Positions 35,606-44,904 of a DNA stretch of 64,000 nucleotides are shown one piece after another (positions within the stretch are counted from its first letter, which is position 1; each line of letters begins with the position of its first letter). A program made the position numbers and the translations under genes. The stretch spans positions 34,356 through 98,355 of the forward strand of contig DEAW01000174.1 of assembly GCA_002348315.1 (NCBI GenBank). The letters are read 5' to 3'. This DNA comes from Planctomycetaceae bacterium UBA2972 (GTDB lineage: Bacteria; Planctomycetota; Planctomycetia; Pirellulales; Pirellulaceae). The notes under the pieces were generated by a model, which worked only from the letters and a program-made list of their open reading frames with translations, was not told where the DNA came from and ran no database searches.

Positions 35606-37708
35606 ATGAGTAACTTAAGTTACAGGGAAGAGCTTCAGGACGGAGTCGTGATGTACATTCGCGACATGCTGGAAGGATTCGCACTAGCTTTTATTCTGGC
35701 ATTTATCTTTCGCGAATTTGTCGTGGAAGCCTATATCATCCCTACCGGATCGATGGCTCATGGGCTGCAGGGGACGCATGTCGAACATAATTGCCATGTT
35801 TGTGACTACCAATATCGAGCTGGTGCGTCTATAGAGAATGCCGAAGATTCAGACAATGAAGTCGTTGCGACAGTCTGTCCAATGTGTGGCTTTACCGAAG
35901 TTCTGGATAAAGCCAACGATTCGTCCAAGGGCGCCTTCTCCGGTGATCGCATTCTGGTTAATAAATTCTCTTATCTGTTCAACGATCCCAACCGCTGGGA
36001 TGTAATCGTCTTTAAGAATCCGATGGATTCCACTCAGAACTACATTAAACGACTGGTTGGGCTACCGGGCGAAAAGGTGTTGGTCACCAATGGAGACGTT
36101 TATACCAAGCCCCTGACCAATACCAATGCGGTATACCAGATTCAGCGGAAGCCGGAGCATAAGCAATTGGCGATGATGCAGCTTGTGCACGATACACAAT
36201 ATCGCCCCAAAGCACTCGATGATTTAATGTGGCCTCAACCCTGGCGAATGGTGGGAACCTATGCAGACACGTATCACCCGCCTGCTGAAGAAGGCCAGCC
36301 GGGAGCCTGGAAACCAACGACAGAGGGATTTCAGTATTCAATAGATGGTTCCAGTCAGGAAAAGGTGAGTATTCGTTATCACCACAATATGCCCGAGCAA
36401 AACTTCTGGGTGATTTATAACCAGATCATGGGGCACATTAAACAGGCTGAAGCGGCAGGTCGGTCCGAGGATGTCATACGCTATCGAGAGCAGTTGCGGA
36501 CAGCTTTCTGGCCGCTTCCCAGATTGATTACGGACGTATACGCCTACAATACCGTGATCGCCAGGAATGATATTCAAAGCGCAGCGTATTCGGTGTTTTC
36601 CCTTCCTGTCGGAGATGACATTGCCGAAGGATCTGAATCAGATTTAGGAGGACAGACTCTAGCTTTAGATCAGGATTATGTGGCTACATTTAGAGAGGTT
36701 ATGCAGGGCGAGAAACCTTCCTCTGATTTGCTGGTCTACCGAATATCCCAAAGACTACGTTCCAGTTGGCCCGGTGCGGATACGCGAGGGCAATACTGGG
36801 TTGGTGATCTGGCTGTGGAATTCGATGTTCAGATCGAAGGTGAGGCCGGCATATTGGGATTTGATATTGTTGAAGCCGGAGTCCATTACGAAGGTGAAAT
36901 CGATGTCGCTACTGGAAAGCTTGTGTTATCCATAAATGGTGGTGCAGAGTATTTTGTATCAGCCGGGGAAGACGAAAGCACCGGTTTTGAAGGTCCGATT
37001 GTTGAAGGGCAGACGACCATTCAGGGAAAAGGCGAGCATACCATTCGCTTTAGCAATTTCGATAATGAATTACGAGTGTGGGTGGATGATGAGTTAGTCG
37101 AATTGAATCATCGAGCAACTTTTGTAACTGAACGGATGTTAGGTCCCAAGTGGTCCGAAGAAGACCCCGGAGATTTGCTTCCGATTGGCTTACATTCAAC
37201 CGGATTAGCCATGACACTGGAAGACGCCCGGGTTTATAGAGACGTTTACTATATCGCTTCGAAAAATAGTCTTGCTATTGGTGGTGAATACGATGTTAAT
37301 TTCAGTGAAGAGGGGATTACCTCGGATTTAATCATGCGGTATCAAAGAGACATTGCTCAAATTGATCCAATCTGGCTATCTCCAAATCGGAGTAGCTCGA
37401 GCAAATATAATCACATCAAGCTACACCTTTCGGCATTTCCAGCCTGGAACGATTCACCGCTGTTTGCTGACCGCAATAGTCTGGAATTTGATGTGCACGA
37501 AGACGAGTTCTTCCCGATGGGTGATAACAGTCCTCAGAGTGCAGACGCCCGAAGTGAGACCTGGTTTCGCGACATGGGAAAAAATACATTCAATCGTAAG
37601 TTGTTTATTGGCGAAGCTCTTTTGATTTACTGGCCACACCCGCATGGAGCCCCGGTAGTCGATTGGCCGATCATTCCGAACTTCCAACGAATTGGTGTAA
37701 TACGGTAA
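35606..37708 (+). CDS. lepB: Large signal peptidase I with zinc ribbon and concanavalin-like insert
   Basis: ATG 35606 is preferred over the upstream GTG 35570; it gives 700 residues. The order is: membrane segment FALAFILAFIFREFVVEAY; IIPTGSM with nucleophile Ser49; a two-CxxC zinc-ribbon-like insert (CHVC and CPMC); GDRILVNKFSY; WDVIVFKNP; and NYIKRLVGLPGEKV with general base Lys148. An insert of about 480 residues follows, whose later part (HTIRFSNFDNELRVWVDDEL) resembles a laminin-G/concanavalin sandwich. FFPMGDNSPQSADAR is box E. All catalytic motifs are intact, so this is probably the housekeeping type I signal peptidase, cleaving leaders outside the inner membrane, though far above normal size. 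Confidence 0.88.
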   Translation: MSNLSYREELQDGVVMYIRDMLEGFALAFILAFIFREFVVEAYIIPTGSMAHGLQGTHVEHNCHVCDYQYRAGASIENAEDSDNEVVATVCPMCGFTEVLDKANDSSKGAFSGDRILVNKFSYLFNDPNRWDVIVFKNPMDSTQNYIKRLVGLPGEKVLVTNGDVYTKPLTNTNAVYQIQRKPEHKQLAMMQLVHDTQYRPKALDDLMWPQPWRMVGTYADTYHPPAEEGQPGAWKPTTEGFQYSIDGSSQEKVSIRYHHNMPEQNFWVIYNQIMGHIKQAEAAGRSEDVIRYREQLRTAFWPLPRLITDVYAYNTVIARNDIQSAAYSVFSLPVGDDIAEGSESDLGGQTLALDQDYVATFREVMQGEKPSSDLLVYRISQRLRSSWPGADTRGQYWVGDLAVEFDVQIEGEAGILGFDIVEAGVHYEGEIDVATGKLVLSINGGAEYFVSAGEDESTGFEGPIVEGQTTIQGKGEHTIRFSNFDNELRVWVDDELVELNHRATFVTERMLGPKWSEEDPGDLLPIGLHSTGLAMTLEDARVYRDVYYIASKNSLAIGGEYDVNFSEEGITSDLIMRYQRDIAQIDPIWLSPNRSSSSKYNHIKLHLSAFPAWNDSPLFADRNSLEFDVHEDEFFPMGDNSPQSADARSETWFRDMGKNTFNRKLFIGEALLIYWPHPHGAPVVDWPIIPNFQRIGVIR

Positions 37709-37752
37709 GATACCTACGGTAATTTCTTAGCTTAAAAGCGAGACGCGACAGG

Positions 37753-38502
37753 ATGTCGATTCTTGAAGTCAACGGATTGGTTAAAACCTATGGCCGCAAA
37801 CGCGTGGTCAATGGAGTTAGCTTCTCAGTCGAACCGGGTGAAATCGTAGGATTGCTGGGGCCTAACGGCGCAGGCAAAACCACGACGTTCAAGATGACTT
37901 GTGGAATGGAACGGCCTGATGAGGGCTCTGTCACACTGCACGGACAGGATGTAACAGACTGGCCGATGTATCGCCGCGCACGTGAAGGGCAGATGGGGTA
38001 CTTACCGCAGGACTCGAGCGTTTTCGCTAAACTGTCGGTCGAACAGAATCTCAATCTGATGATCGAATTGCAAAAGATTTACGGCAAAGCCAAACGTAAG
38101 CGTTGTGATGAACTGCTGGAACGGTTCAATATCACTCATATTCGTAAAAACAAGGCTGGCCGGGTTTCTGGTGGAGAACGTCGACGACTTGAGATTGCTC
38201 GTTGTCTGATTCTGGAACCAGAGATCATCATGCTTGATGAGCCGTTTGCCGGTATCGATCCCAAGACGATTGATGGAATTCAGGCAACGATTTCTGAGTT
38301 GCGAGAGACCGAAGGCATCTCATTCTTCATAACCGACCATGCGGCCATTGAAATCCTCGAAGTGGTCGATCGCGTTTATGTGATCGATCAGGGTGAATTT
38401 CTATTCGCAGGTACAAGTGAAGATGCGATCAACGATCCTGCCGTTAAGGAAAAATACCTCGGCGACATGGATCGACCAATCTATACAGCCCAGTCTGCTT
38501 AG
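37753..38502 (+). CDS. lptB: LPS export ABC transporter ATP-binding protein
   Basis: This 249-residue ATPase drives lipopolysaccharide extraction from the inner membrane with LptFGC. Walker A is GPNGAGKTT (36-44), the Q-loop is GYLPQDSSVFAKLSVEQNL as in LptB, the signature is VSGGERRRLEIAR and Walker B IIMLDEPFAGIDP. DHAAIEILEVVDRVYVIDQG matches LptB rather than amino-acid transporters, with DH-A in place of the usual DH-N. The partner Lpt genes are not in this window. It follows the signal peptidase by 44 bases. Its stop overlaps the convergent dapL stop by four bases. Confidence 0.9.
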   Translation: MSILEVNGLVKTYGRKRVVNGVSFSVEPGEIVGLLGPNGAGKTTTFKMTCGMERPDEGSVTLHGQDVTDWPMYRRAREGQMGYLPQDSSVFAKLSVEQNLNLMIELQKIYGKAKRKRCDELLERFNITHIRKNKAGRVSGGERRRLEIARCLILEPEIIMLDEPFAGIDPKTIDGIQATISELRETEGISFFITDHAAIEILEVVDRVYVIDQGEFLFAGTSEDAINDPAVKEKYLGDMDRPIYTAQSA

Positions 38503-39731
38503 AACGTAAACGGTACGCTGCTCAAACGAGCGATGGTTTCCTGCATCAGTTCCTGCTCACGCTGTTCATCATCCGCTACGTAAGTGACAGAGAATCGCAG
38601 AAATGCTCCGGCATTATCCCAGGGCACCGTGACGATCCCATGCTCGGTAATGAGATACTGGCTAGCCTCTTCGGCATTGGCAAAAGAAGGGCCACCTTCA
38701 ACACCTGTTGGTGATGGAGTGTAGAGGAAGTAAGAGCCGCCCGGCATTTCCGTTTGGAAACCACATGAGGCCAGCGTGTCGACCAACGAGGTCATGCGAC
38801 GTCGATACTTTTCTCGAATACGTTGGGGAATGGAATCATTATCCAGAGCTGCAGCCGCAGCCTTTTGTATAGCGATAAACTGCCCGCTATCACAGTTATC
38901 CTTAACGTCTGAGAATGCCTGTACCAACAAAGGATTACCGCAGACCCACCCAATTCGCCAGCCGATCATATCAAAGCCTTTGGAAAGCGAGTGGATTTCG
39001 ACACCTACATCCCGAGCTCCGGGAGTTTCCAGAAAACTGGTGGGTTTACCGTCAAAGGTCAACAGAATATGTGCAGCGTCCTGAACCACGACGATGTTGT
39101 TTTCTTTGGCAAACTGTACAACCTTTTCAAAGAATCCTGCAGGGGCCAGCTTTCCTGTGGGGCTGTTGGGATAATTAATAACCAGCAGCTTTGCACGGTT
39201 CAGAATGTCAGCTGGAATCGAATCCAGGTCCGGTAGAAAATTGTTCTCGGCCAGCAATGGCAGCTCGTGTACTTCGCCACCATAGTATTTTGTATGGGTG
39301 CCGGCGACAGGGTATCCGGGTACTGTCATGAGTGTCACATCACCCGGATTAATGAAGCAGGCGGGTATCATCGACAACGCTGTTTTGGATCCGATACAGT
39401 GATTCACTTCGGTGGCTGCATCCAACTCAACATTGAAATTACGTTGCATGAATCGGGCAACGGCTTCCTTAAATTCAGCGATTCCGTTATCTGCATACCC
39501 TCGGTTTTCCTGCAGATGAATTTCAGTGGCCATGACTTCACGGACGGCTTCATCAGCCGGGGCGTCGTTTTCACCAATGCCGAAATCTAAAAGCAAGCGA
39601 TCCGGGAAGTCAGCTAGAGCCTTTCGCTTGGCTCGTTTGATCTTCTCGAATTTATAGATTTCAGTTCCTTTTCCGTAGTTTTCACCACCGATACGGTCTG
39701 CAAATAGCTGTTGGAAGTATGGGTCGCTCAT
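38499..39731 (-). CDS. dapL: LL-diaminopimelate aminotransferase
   Basis: This PLP enzyme converts tetrahydrodipicolinate directly to LL-diaminopimelate, giving lysine and peptidoglycan precursor. The N-terminus MSDPYFQQLFADRIGGENYG and GIGENDAP are family hallmarks. VINYPNSPTGKL, VVQDAAH and SLSKGFDMIGWRIGW (PLP lysine in SLSK) form the active site. ATG 39731 starts the family-typical MSDPYF; a GTG at 39746 in the same frame is possible. DapL in place of DapC/D/E is usual for planctomycetes. It is transcribed alone, with an inverted repeat just upstream. Confidence 0.95.
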   Translation of the reverse strand: MSDPYFQQLFADRIGGENYGKGTEIYKFEKIKRAKRKALADFPDRLLLDFGIGENDAPADEAVREVMATEIHLQENRGYADNGIAEFKEAVARFMQRNFNVELDAATEVNHCIGSKTALSMIPACFINPGDVTLMTVPGYPVAGTHTKYYGGEVHELPLLAENNFLPDLDSIPADILNRAKLLVINYPNSPTGKLAPAGFFEKVVQFAKENNIVVVQDAAHILLTFDGKPTSFLETPGARDVGVEIHSLSKGFDMIGWRIGWVCGNPLLVQAFSDVKDNCDSGQFIAIQKAAAAALDNDSIPQRIREKYRRRMTSLVDTLASCGFQTEMPGGSYFLYTPSPTGVEGGPSFANAEEASQYLITEHGIVTVPWDNAGAFLRFSVTYVADDEQREQELMQETIARLSSVPFTF

Positions 39732-39758
39732 CCTCAGTTGTTTCACTCTACTTTTAGA

Positions 39759-39786
39759 TTGGAAGAAGTTTACTTCATACTTCCAA
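39759..39786. promoter_or_regulatory. Inverted repeat upstream of dapL
   Basis: TTGGAAG (39759-39765) and CTTCCAA (39780-39786) are perfect complements around 14 bases; an alternative inner pairing GAAG/CTTC (39765-39768 with 39773-39776) overlaps it. It lies 28 bases before the dapL ATG, in the position of an operator or promoter. Function is inferred only. Confidence 0.35.
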
Positions 39787-39861
39787 ATTACTTCAAAATC
39801 GTGGGTTGTGAAACCGGATGCTATCGAGAGAATGGGAAAACCTGTCGGTATCCGTTTGGAA

Positions 39862-41283
39862 TCACAGCAGATGCCGTGCTTTGACCTCGAGATACTGGTT
39901 GATCAGTGGGGCCGTTAAATCTTCGGGCAATACGTCCAGAGAGAAGACGCCCTGATGACTGAGGGTATTCAACACATCGTGTCGCCAATTGAGGATTTGC
40001 GCGGCGGCTGCCGCATTGTAGAGGCTCTCGGTTTGCTCAGCTTCGGCGAAGATTTCGTAATCCCGCATCATCACACTGACAGGCAAATGCCGTTTGGAAA
40101 CGGTTTGCATGTATTGAACGACCTGCTGGGAATTCACTTCATCGACAACATTGGTTATCAACACAACCATCGCTCGTTTATTGCATCGATTCGCCAGATA
40201 CAGAAAGGCCTCGTCATAGCGAGATTCCACCATACGCGGGAATTGATTAAAGCTGGCATGCAGTAGTTGGTTCATGTGCCCGGTGCCACTGCGAGGTGGA
40301 ACAAAGCAATGGACTTTATCAGAGAAACAAATCAAGCCGACCGAATCTCCCTGCGATAAGGCCACATGACTGAGCATTAAGGCGGAATTTAATGCATGAT
40401 CGACAAAGGACATGTCATCCGACTCGTTCGTCATCATACGTCCGCAATCGACAAGGAAGATCACTCGTTGACTCTGGCTTGTCTGATAGTCTTTCACGAT
40501 CAGTTTGTTATGTCGGGCACTGCTGCGCCAGTTAATATTCTTATAGTGGTCATCTCGCGTATATTCCCGCAACCGTTCAAACTCGTTGTCCTGTCCCACT
40601 TTTCGAGTACGTCGCACTCCCATTAATGCGAGGCGGTTGGTACGCGCGAGCAGAGCATAGTGAGAAAGTTGCTTGAGGTCCGGATAGACATGCAATTCTG
40701 TTTTCACAGGGAGTGTTAAATGACGCATCCAAAAGCCAAACGCTGACCTCACACGCACATGGACACAGTGCATGGGGAATTTTCCTCGTTGGGTAGGTGT
40801 CACTGTGTATTCAAATTCCAACGTTTCTTCCGGTTCAATGGCGGATGAGAATTTTACAATGTCGACTTCGAATTGTTCCGGTATATCATCGACCATCATG
40901 ATTTTCATGGTCCGTCGACTGTGATTAGTTATCTGAAATGTGATTCCTGCTGTTTTAGCGAGCGAGGCAACCTTTTGATGGATACGTTCGGCACTTAAGG
41001 ACTGGGGGGATGGAATCGTAAACAGGTCGAAAGCAGCAATGACAAAGATGAGCACGTCAACGATGATCGCCGGCAGCAGCAACTCGGGTGAAAAGATGAT
41101 CCCAATGGTGATCAACGCAGGTACAAACAGAGCGAGAACGTAGAGTAGATTTGGGTAAACCCGTTTTCGCGCAACGAAGACCAGCGGGATCGTAAAGATC
41201 ACGAGCGTGAGCCAGGGAAACATCTGGAGGAATTCCAGATTATCCTGTGCCTGCTGCTGAAGTTGGTCGAAATTTTCGTCCAC
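39862..41283 (-). CDS. DUF58 membrane-anchored protein
   Basis: This 473-residue protein has two hydrophobic segments near the N-terminus (LTLVIFTIPLVFVARK; LFVPALITIGIIFSPELLLPAIIVDVLIF), a beta-rich domain, then the DUF58 motif REYTRDDHYKNINWRSSAR and a vWA-like part (VIFLVDCGRMMTNESDD) with a modified MIDAS (DCGRM instead of DxSxS). DUF58 proteins are regular partners of MoxR ATPases, whose gene precedes it by 45 bases. Together they are thought to act as chaperones or to activate metal-containing or surface proteins. The exact role in planctomycetes is unknown. Confidence 0.9.
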   Translation of the reverse strand: MDENFDQLQQQAQDNLEFLQMFPWLTLVIFTIPLVFVARKRVYPNLLYVLALFVPALITIGIIFSPELLLPAIIVDVLIFVIAAFDLFTIPSPQSLSAERIHQKVASLAKTAGITFQITNHSRRTMKIMMVDDIPEQFEVDIVKFSSAIEPEETLEFEYTVTPTQRGKFPMHCVHVRVRSAFGFWMRHLTLPVKTELHVYPDLKQLSHYALLARTNRLALMGVRRTRKVGQDNEFERLREYTRDDHYKNINWRSSARHNKLIVKDYQTSQSQRVIFLVDCGRMMTNESDDMSFVDHALNSALMLSHVALSQGDSVGLICFSDKVHCFVPPRSGTGHMNQLLHASFNQFPRMVESRYDEAFLYLANRCNKRAMVVLITNVVDEVNSQQVVQYMQTVSKRHLPVSVMMRDYEIFAEAEQTESLYNAAAAAQILNWRHDVLNTLSHQGVFSLDVLPEDLTAPLINQYLEVKARHLL

Positions 41284-41328
41284 GATAAAGAACTCGTTCG
41301 TTGTGAATATCTACAGTTGGATGACGCG

Positions 41329-42534
41329 TTAGAGGCGAGGTACTTCCACCGTACGGATTAGGTCGGTAAGAATCTGATCCGCCTCCTGCCCTTCCACTTC
41401 GGCTTCAGCAGTCAACATCACTCGATGCCGAAGGACAGGAAGTGCAATTTGGACGACATCATCAGGAATAGCATAGTCACGACCCTGAAACGCAGCTAAA
41501 GTGCGAGCTCCCTGCATCAGGGCCAGCCCGGCTCGAGGTGACGCGCCCATGTACAGTTGTGGCCATTGTCGTGTAAGCCGGACAATCTTGTTGATATAGT
41601 CAGCCAGAGCGTCATCAATACGGACACTGGCATTCTCTTTAATCGCCGCGTTGATTTCAGCAGGAGAAGAAACGGTTTGGATTTCATTCTCCAGGACTTC
41701 ACCCAAGTTGAGTTGTTGACTGTGCTGCTTGAGAATATCTGCTTCCTGTTGCTCGGTGGGATAATTCACGATCAGCTTCATCATGAATCGGTCTAACTGA
41801 GCTTCAGGGAGGTTATACGTCCCTTCCTGCTCCACCGGGTTCTGAGTCGCAATGACCAAAAAGGGTGGATCAAGTTTGTAGCTTTCGCCGTCGACGGTCA
41901 CGCGATGTTCCTGCATGATTTCCAGCAGCGCGGCATGTGTCTTGGCGGGCGAGCGGTTGATTTCGTCGGCCAGTAGCAATTGAGTGAACACGGGGCCCGG
42001 ATGGAATGTGAACTCCTGGGTTTTTACATTGAAAACAGGTGCGCCGGTAATATCGGAAGGCATTAAATCCGCTGTGAACTGAATTCGGCCAAAGTCACAA
42101 CCAAGGACATGTCCCAGCGTTCGCACGAAGAGAGTCTTCCCCAATCCCGGAACACTTTCGATTAAAACATGGCCGTTAGAGAAGAGTGACACAAGTGTAC
42201 CGAGTACCAATTCTTCCTGTCCCACAAAGACCTTGGCGACTTCGTTGGTGATTTTATTGAAGAGTGTTCGTGTTGCGGTCTCAGCACCGGTATCCGCGGA
42301 TGCTGATAGCGACATTTTTCCGATATTGGTAGCCACCGGATTGGAGGCTACAGGTTGTGGCATTACCGGTTGCGGAGCCACTGGCTGAGGAGCAACTGCC
42401 TGAACCCCCTGCCCGGGAACATTGATGATGTTCTGACATTGCGGGCATTGCACCTGCGTTCCATTGAACGATGAAGGTAGAGTTAATGACTGGGAGCATG
42501 ATGGGCAGTTAAAAGTACCAATAGACATTTGCAT
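41329..42534 (-). CDS. MoxR-family AAA ATPase with N-terminal zinc ribbon
   Basis: This 401-residue protein starts with a four-cysteine zinc-ribbon-like domain (Cys10, Cys13, Cys30, Cys33; FNCPSCSQS and VQCPQCQN). A low-complexity linker repeats the unit APQPV (residues about 47-68), then the MoxR ATPase follows: Walker A GHVLIESVPGLGKT, Walker B LLLADEINRSPAKT, sensor 1 VIATQNPVEQEGTYNLPEAQ and the C-terminal lid with SPRAGLALMQGAR. Most MoxR proteins lack the N-terminal finger. It lies between DUF4350 and DUF58 genes and should power that system at the membrane. Confidence 0.93.
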   Translation of the reverse strand: MQMSIGTFNCPSCSQSLTLPSSFNGTQVQCPQCQNIINVPGQGVQAVAPQPVAPQPVMPQPVASNPVATNIGKMSLSASADTGAETATRTLFNKITNEVAKVFVGQEELVLGTLVSLFSNGHVLIESVPGLGKTLFVRTLGHVLGCDFGRIQFTADLMPSDITGAPVFNVKTQEFTFHPGPVFTQLLLADEINRSPAKTHAALLEIMQEHRVTVDGESYKLDPPFLVIATQNPVEQEGTYNLPEAQLDRFMMKLIVNYPTEQQEADILKQHSQQLNLGEVLENEIQTVSSPAEINAAIKENASVRIDDALADYINKIVRLTRQWPQLYMGASPRAGLALMQGARTLAAFQGRDYAIPDDVVQIALPVLRHRVMLTAEAEVEGQEADQILTDLIRTVEVPRL

Positions 42535-42553
42535 TACCTATGTTGGGATCTTT

Positions 42554-43798
42554 CTAAGTGGGTTTCTTTTTTTGTTTTTGTGGTTTGTATGTCGTTTGTT
42601 CGCTGGAGCGTTGGCGGTACATTTGCAGGCAATGATTGGCAAACGTAGCGTTACCACCGCGCCGCAACAAATCACCCAACGCACGGATGTGCCTTCCGAA
42701 ATTGGAGACACTCTGCTTTTCATTACTGTCGTCAATCACGGTGTTTACCTCGAACTCCGCCCTGGGTCTGCCGAAGATAGGGAAGCGATAGAAACAGTAA
42801 ACAATTCCAATCACGATGATGTGAATGAGAATGATGCCAAACGGCCAGGTTTGCAGAATAGTGACGATGCTTGGTGGTTTGGCTGCTGATGGAGCATTTT
42901 CCAGTACAGGCACATCTTCCCAGTCATCAAATTCACTTTCCAGAAAACAAATAGTCTTGTTTCTGCCGACACGTTCAATGAGCTTGCTGGCCAACTTACG
43001 ATGCTCACGGTGTACCAGCGGTACATTAAGAAGGAAGGATCCATTTGCAATCAGATAGATTTGTCCGCGATTGAATTTCGACCGATTTTGGATACGAGTA
43101 ACTAACGGGATGTTTTCGTAGAACAGTTGAGTATCAAATTCATATCGCCCATATCCAGTGCTGCGTCCTTTGTCTGATTCAACAAAGTAGCTTTGCAATC
43201 TCATTTTTAGTGCGCCTGGTGTAATACCTTCGAGCCAGTCGCTGGTGGATCGTGCAGAGCGAATGGTTCGAACGGTGCTGTCTGCGTTGATTTTAAACCA
43301 ACCACAATCCTCATCATCAATGATGGCCATTCGCTTGACCTGATGGGCTCCCCAAACATCTGCCAACTTCAGTGTCAGCATGGTTTTTTCTTCCGGGTTG
43401 GCACCCTTTGCGACTTCGACCCAGTAGTCCATCGTGGCATCGTAGTCACGTCCAATGAAGATAAACGTTCGATTTGATTGTTCCTGTAGCCATTGCTCAA
43501 TGGCTGCGACTTCAGCTTCAGTGGGGACATGGAAATTGTCGGGGGCCCAAATAATGACATCGGCTTTACGAGTCGGACGCCCTAAGACGCGGGAATAGAA
43601 TACACTGTGCCCCCGGTCTTCGAACATCTTCGCCAACACGCCGGTACCATTGATACTGTAGCGACCTTCGGACTGATTCCCCTGTCCATAAGTGACATCA
43701 ATATCCTCATCCTGGGCAGAAATGCTACTCGTGATTGAAATGAAAAAAAGGACAATCCAAACCGTGGGTGCCCGGGAAGCATGTCTTGTAGCTTTCAT
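42554..43798 (-). CDS. DUF4350 membrane protein
   Basis: This 414-residue protein has a signal/anchor (TVWIVLFFISITSSISAQD), an exported domain of about 290 residues (DRGHSVFYSRVLG; FLLNVPLVHREHRKLASKL), one transmembrane helix near 320-340 (WPFGIILIHIIVIGIVYCFY) and a cytoplasmic tail. It fits the DUF4350 proteins that accompany MoxR and DUF58. Its start shares one base with the end of the DUF4129 gene. The exported part resembles a glutamine-amidotransferase-like Rossmann fold without a visible catalytic triad. Role unknown beyond the system. Confidence 0.82.
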   Translation of the reverse strand: MKATRHASRAPTVWIVLFFISITSSISAQDEDIDVTYGQGNQSEGRYSINGTGVLAKMFEDRGHSVFYSRVLGRPTRKADVIIWAPDNFHVPTEAEVAAIEQWLQEQSNRTFIFIGRDYDATMDYWVEVAKGANPEEKTMLTLKLADVWGAHQVKRMAIIDDEDCGWFKINADSTVRTIRSARSTSDWLEGITPGALKMRLQSYFVESDKGRSTGYGRYEFDTQLFYENIPLVTRIQNRSKFNRGQIYLIANGSFLLNVPLVHREHRKLASKLIERVGRNKTICFLESEFDDWEDVPVLENAPSAAKPPSIVTILQTWPFGIILIHIIVIGIVYCFYRFPIFGRPRAEFEVNTVIDDSNEKQSVSNFGRHIRALGDLLRRGGNATFANHCLQMYRQRSSEQTTYKPQKQKKKPT

Positions 43799-44889
43799 TA
43801 GGCGTACCCCATCGGAGCTGGTGATGTTGTGAGTTGTTGGAAACTGCTAACTTCCCTCCAGCATTCTTCGAATCGCTGTTGGCTGAGTTCTTTGTTACCA
43901 AAAAACACATCTTCAAAGGCCCGGACTGTCGTGGATAAACGTGATTTTAGGGAAGCATTGGGTTGTACTTCGCGGAGGTACTGATGATTGGTTTTTCCAC
44001 GAGTTAATTTGATGAGCTGAGCTTTATCGAGTTGGATCAGTTCATAACTGAATAAATAAATGATGGCCTGATCAAAATCTCCGTTTTGGTAGCATTCCCG
44101 GGCACGCTCGAGCAGATCTTTGTAAGCCGAATCCAATTGAAATGGCAATTCTTCGATTCGTTGATCATCAGTAACGACACTGCCTTCCATCTCGACACCC
44201 GGATCCTTTTTGGTTTTTTCCCGGTTCATGATGGCCCAGATAATGAGTCCGATTAAGGCGAGGGCAACAATGCCAAGCACGATATAGAACAGGGCTTTGG
44301 CAAATTCCGCACCTCCGCCGATAAACCCTAAATCAGGAGGATTGAATCTGTCCGGGCTTCCGGATGAACTATTGGATCTACCACCTCCGCCTCGCCGCAT
44401 TTCCGAGTCGCCCCGGAAGGGATCGCCCGAACCACCATTATTTGTCCTGCCACCGGGATTCATCCGATCATTCGGATTCGCTTCACGATCGGCGTTGTTT
44501 TCGGCGAGTCGGCGCATGTAATCCTCGAAGCGTTCACGAAACGCCTCCGAATCGAAATCATCAAGAGCTCCCTCTAGATCACTCATGTCCGGAGACGGTA
44601 GGTCGCTGGGATCAAAATCCTGTTCAACGTTTTCCATCCACTCTTTCAGTCGCTCTTCCAGCCCTTCCATGGACTCCATGCGTTCCTTCATTCTTTCAAT
44701 CCACTCGGTATCGAGTGGGATTCGTCGCAGTTCATCTGCCTGCTGATCATACCAGGGGAACGGGTTCTCACGAGTGAGTGCTTTGCGGCCTGACTCGATC
44801 GGGTTGTCATTGCTTTGAGCCTGGACAAGGCAAGGAAGCAATGTGCCGGCAAGCAGGACGAGAACCAGCATGCGGAGGTTGTTAATCAT
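43798..44889 (-). CDS. DUF4129 membrane protein
   Basis: This 363-residue protein has a signal peptide (LVLVLLAGTLLPCLVQAQ), an acidic exported segment (SDLEGALDDFDSEAFRERFE) and a Gly/Asn/Arg/Ser-rich stretch near 150-180. One transmembrane helix follows (ALFYIVLGIVALALIGLIIW), then a cytoplasmic DUF4129 domain (YLFSYELIQLDKAQLIKLTR; TNHQYLREV). AAAGGAG at 44896-44902 precedes the ATG. The gene overlaps DUF4350 by one base. DUF4129 is a standard part of MoxR-DUF58-linked loci and of some transglutaminase loci. Confidence 0.85.
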   Translation of the reverse strand: MINNLRMLVLVLLAGTLLPCLVQAQSNDNPIESGRKALTRENPFPWYDQQADELRRIPLDTEWIERMKERMESMEGLEERLKEWMENVEQDFDPSDLPSPDMSDLEGALDDFDSEAFRERFEDYMRRLAENNADREANPNDRMNPGGRTNNGGSGDPFRGDSEMRRGGGGRSNSSSGSPDRFNPPDLGFIGGGAEFAKALFYIVLGIVALALIGLIIWAIMNREKTKKDPGVEMEGSVVTDDQRIEELPFQLDSAYKDLLERARECYQNGDFDQAIIYLFSYELIQLDKAQLIKLTRGKTNHQYLREVQPNASLKSRLSTTVRAFEDVFFGNKELSQQRFEECWREVSSFQQLTTSPAPMGYA

Positions 44890-44904
44890 GTGCTTCTCCT
44901 TTCT

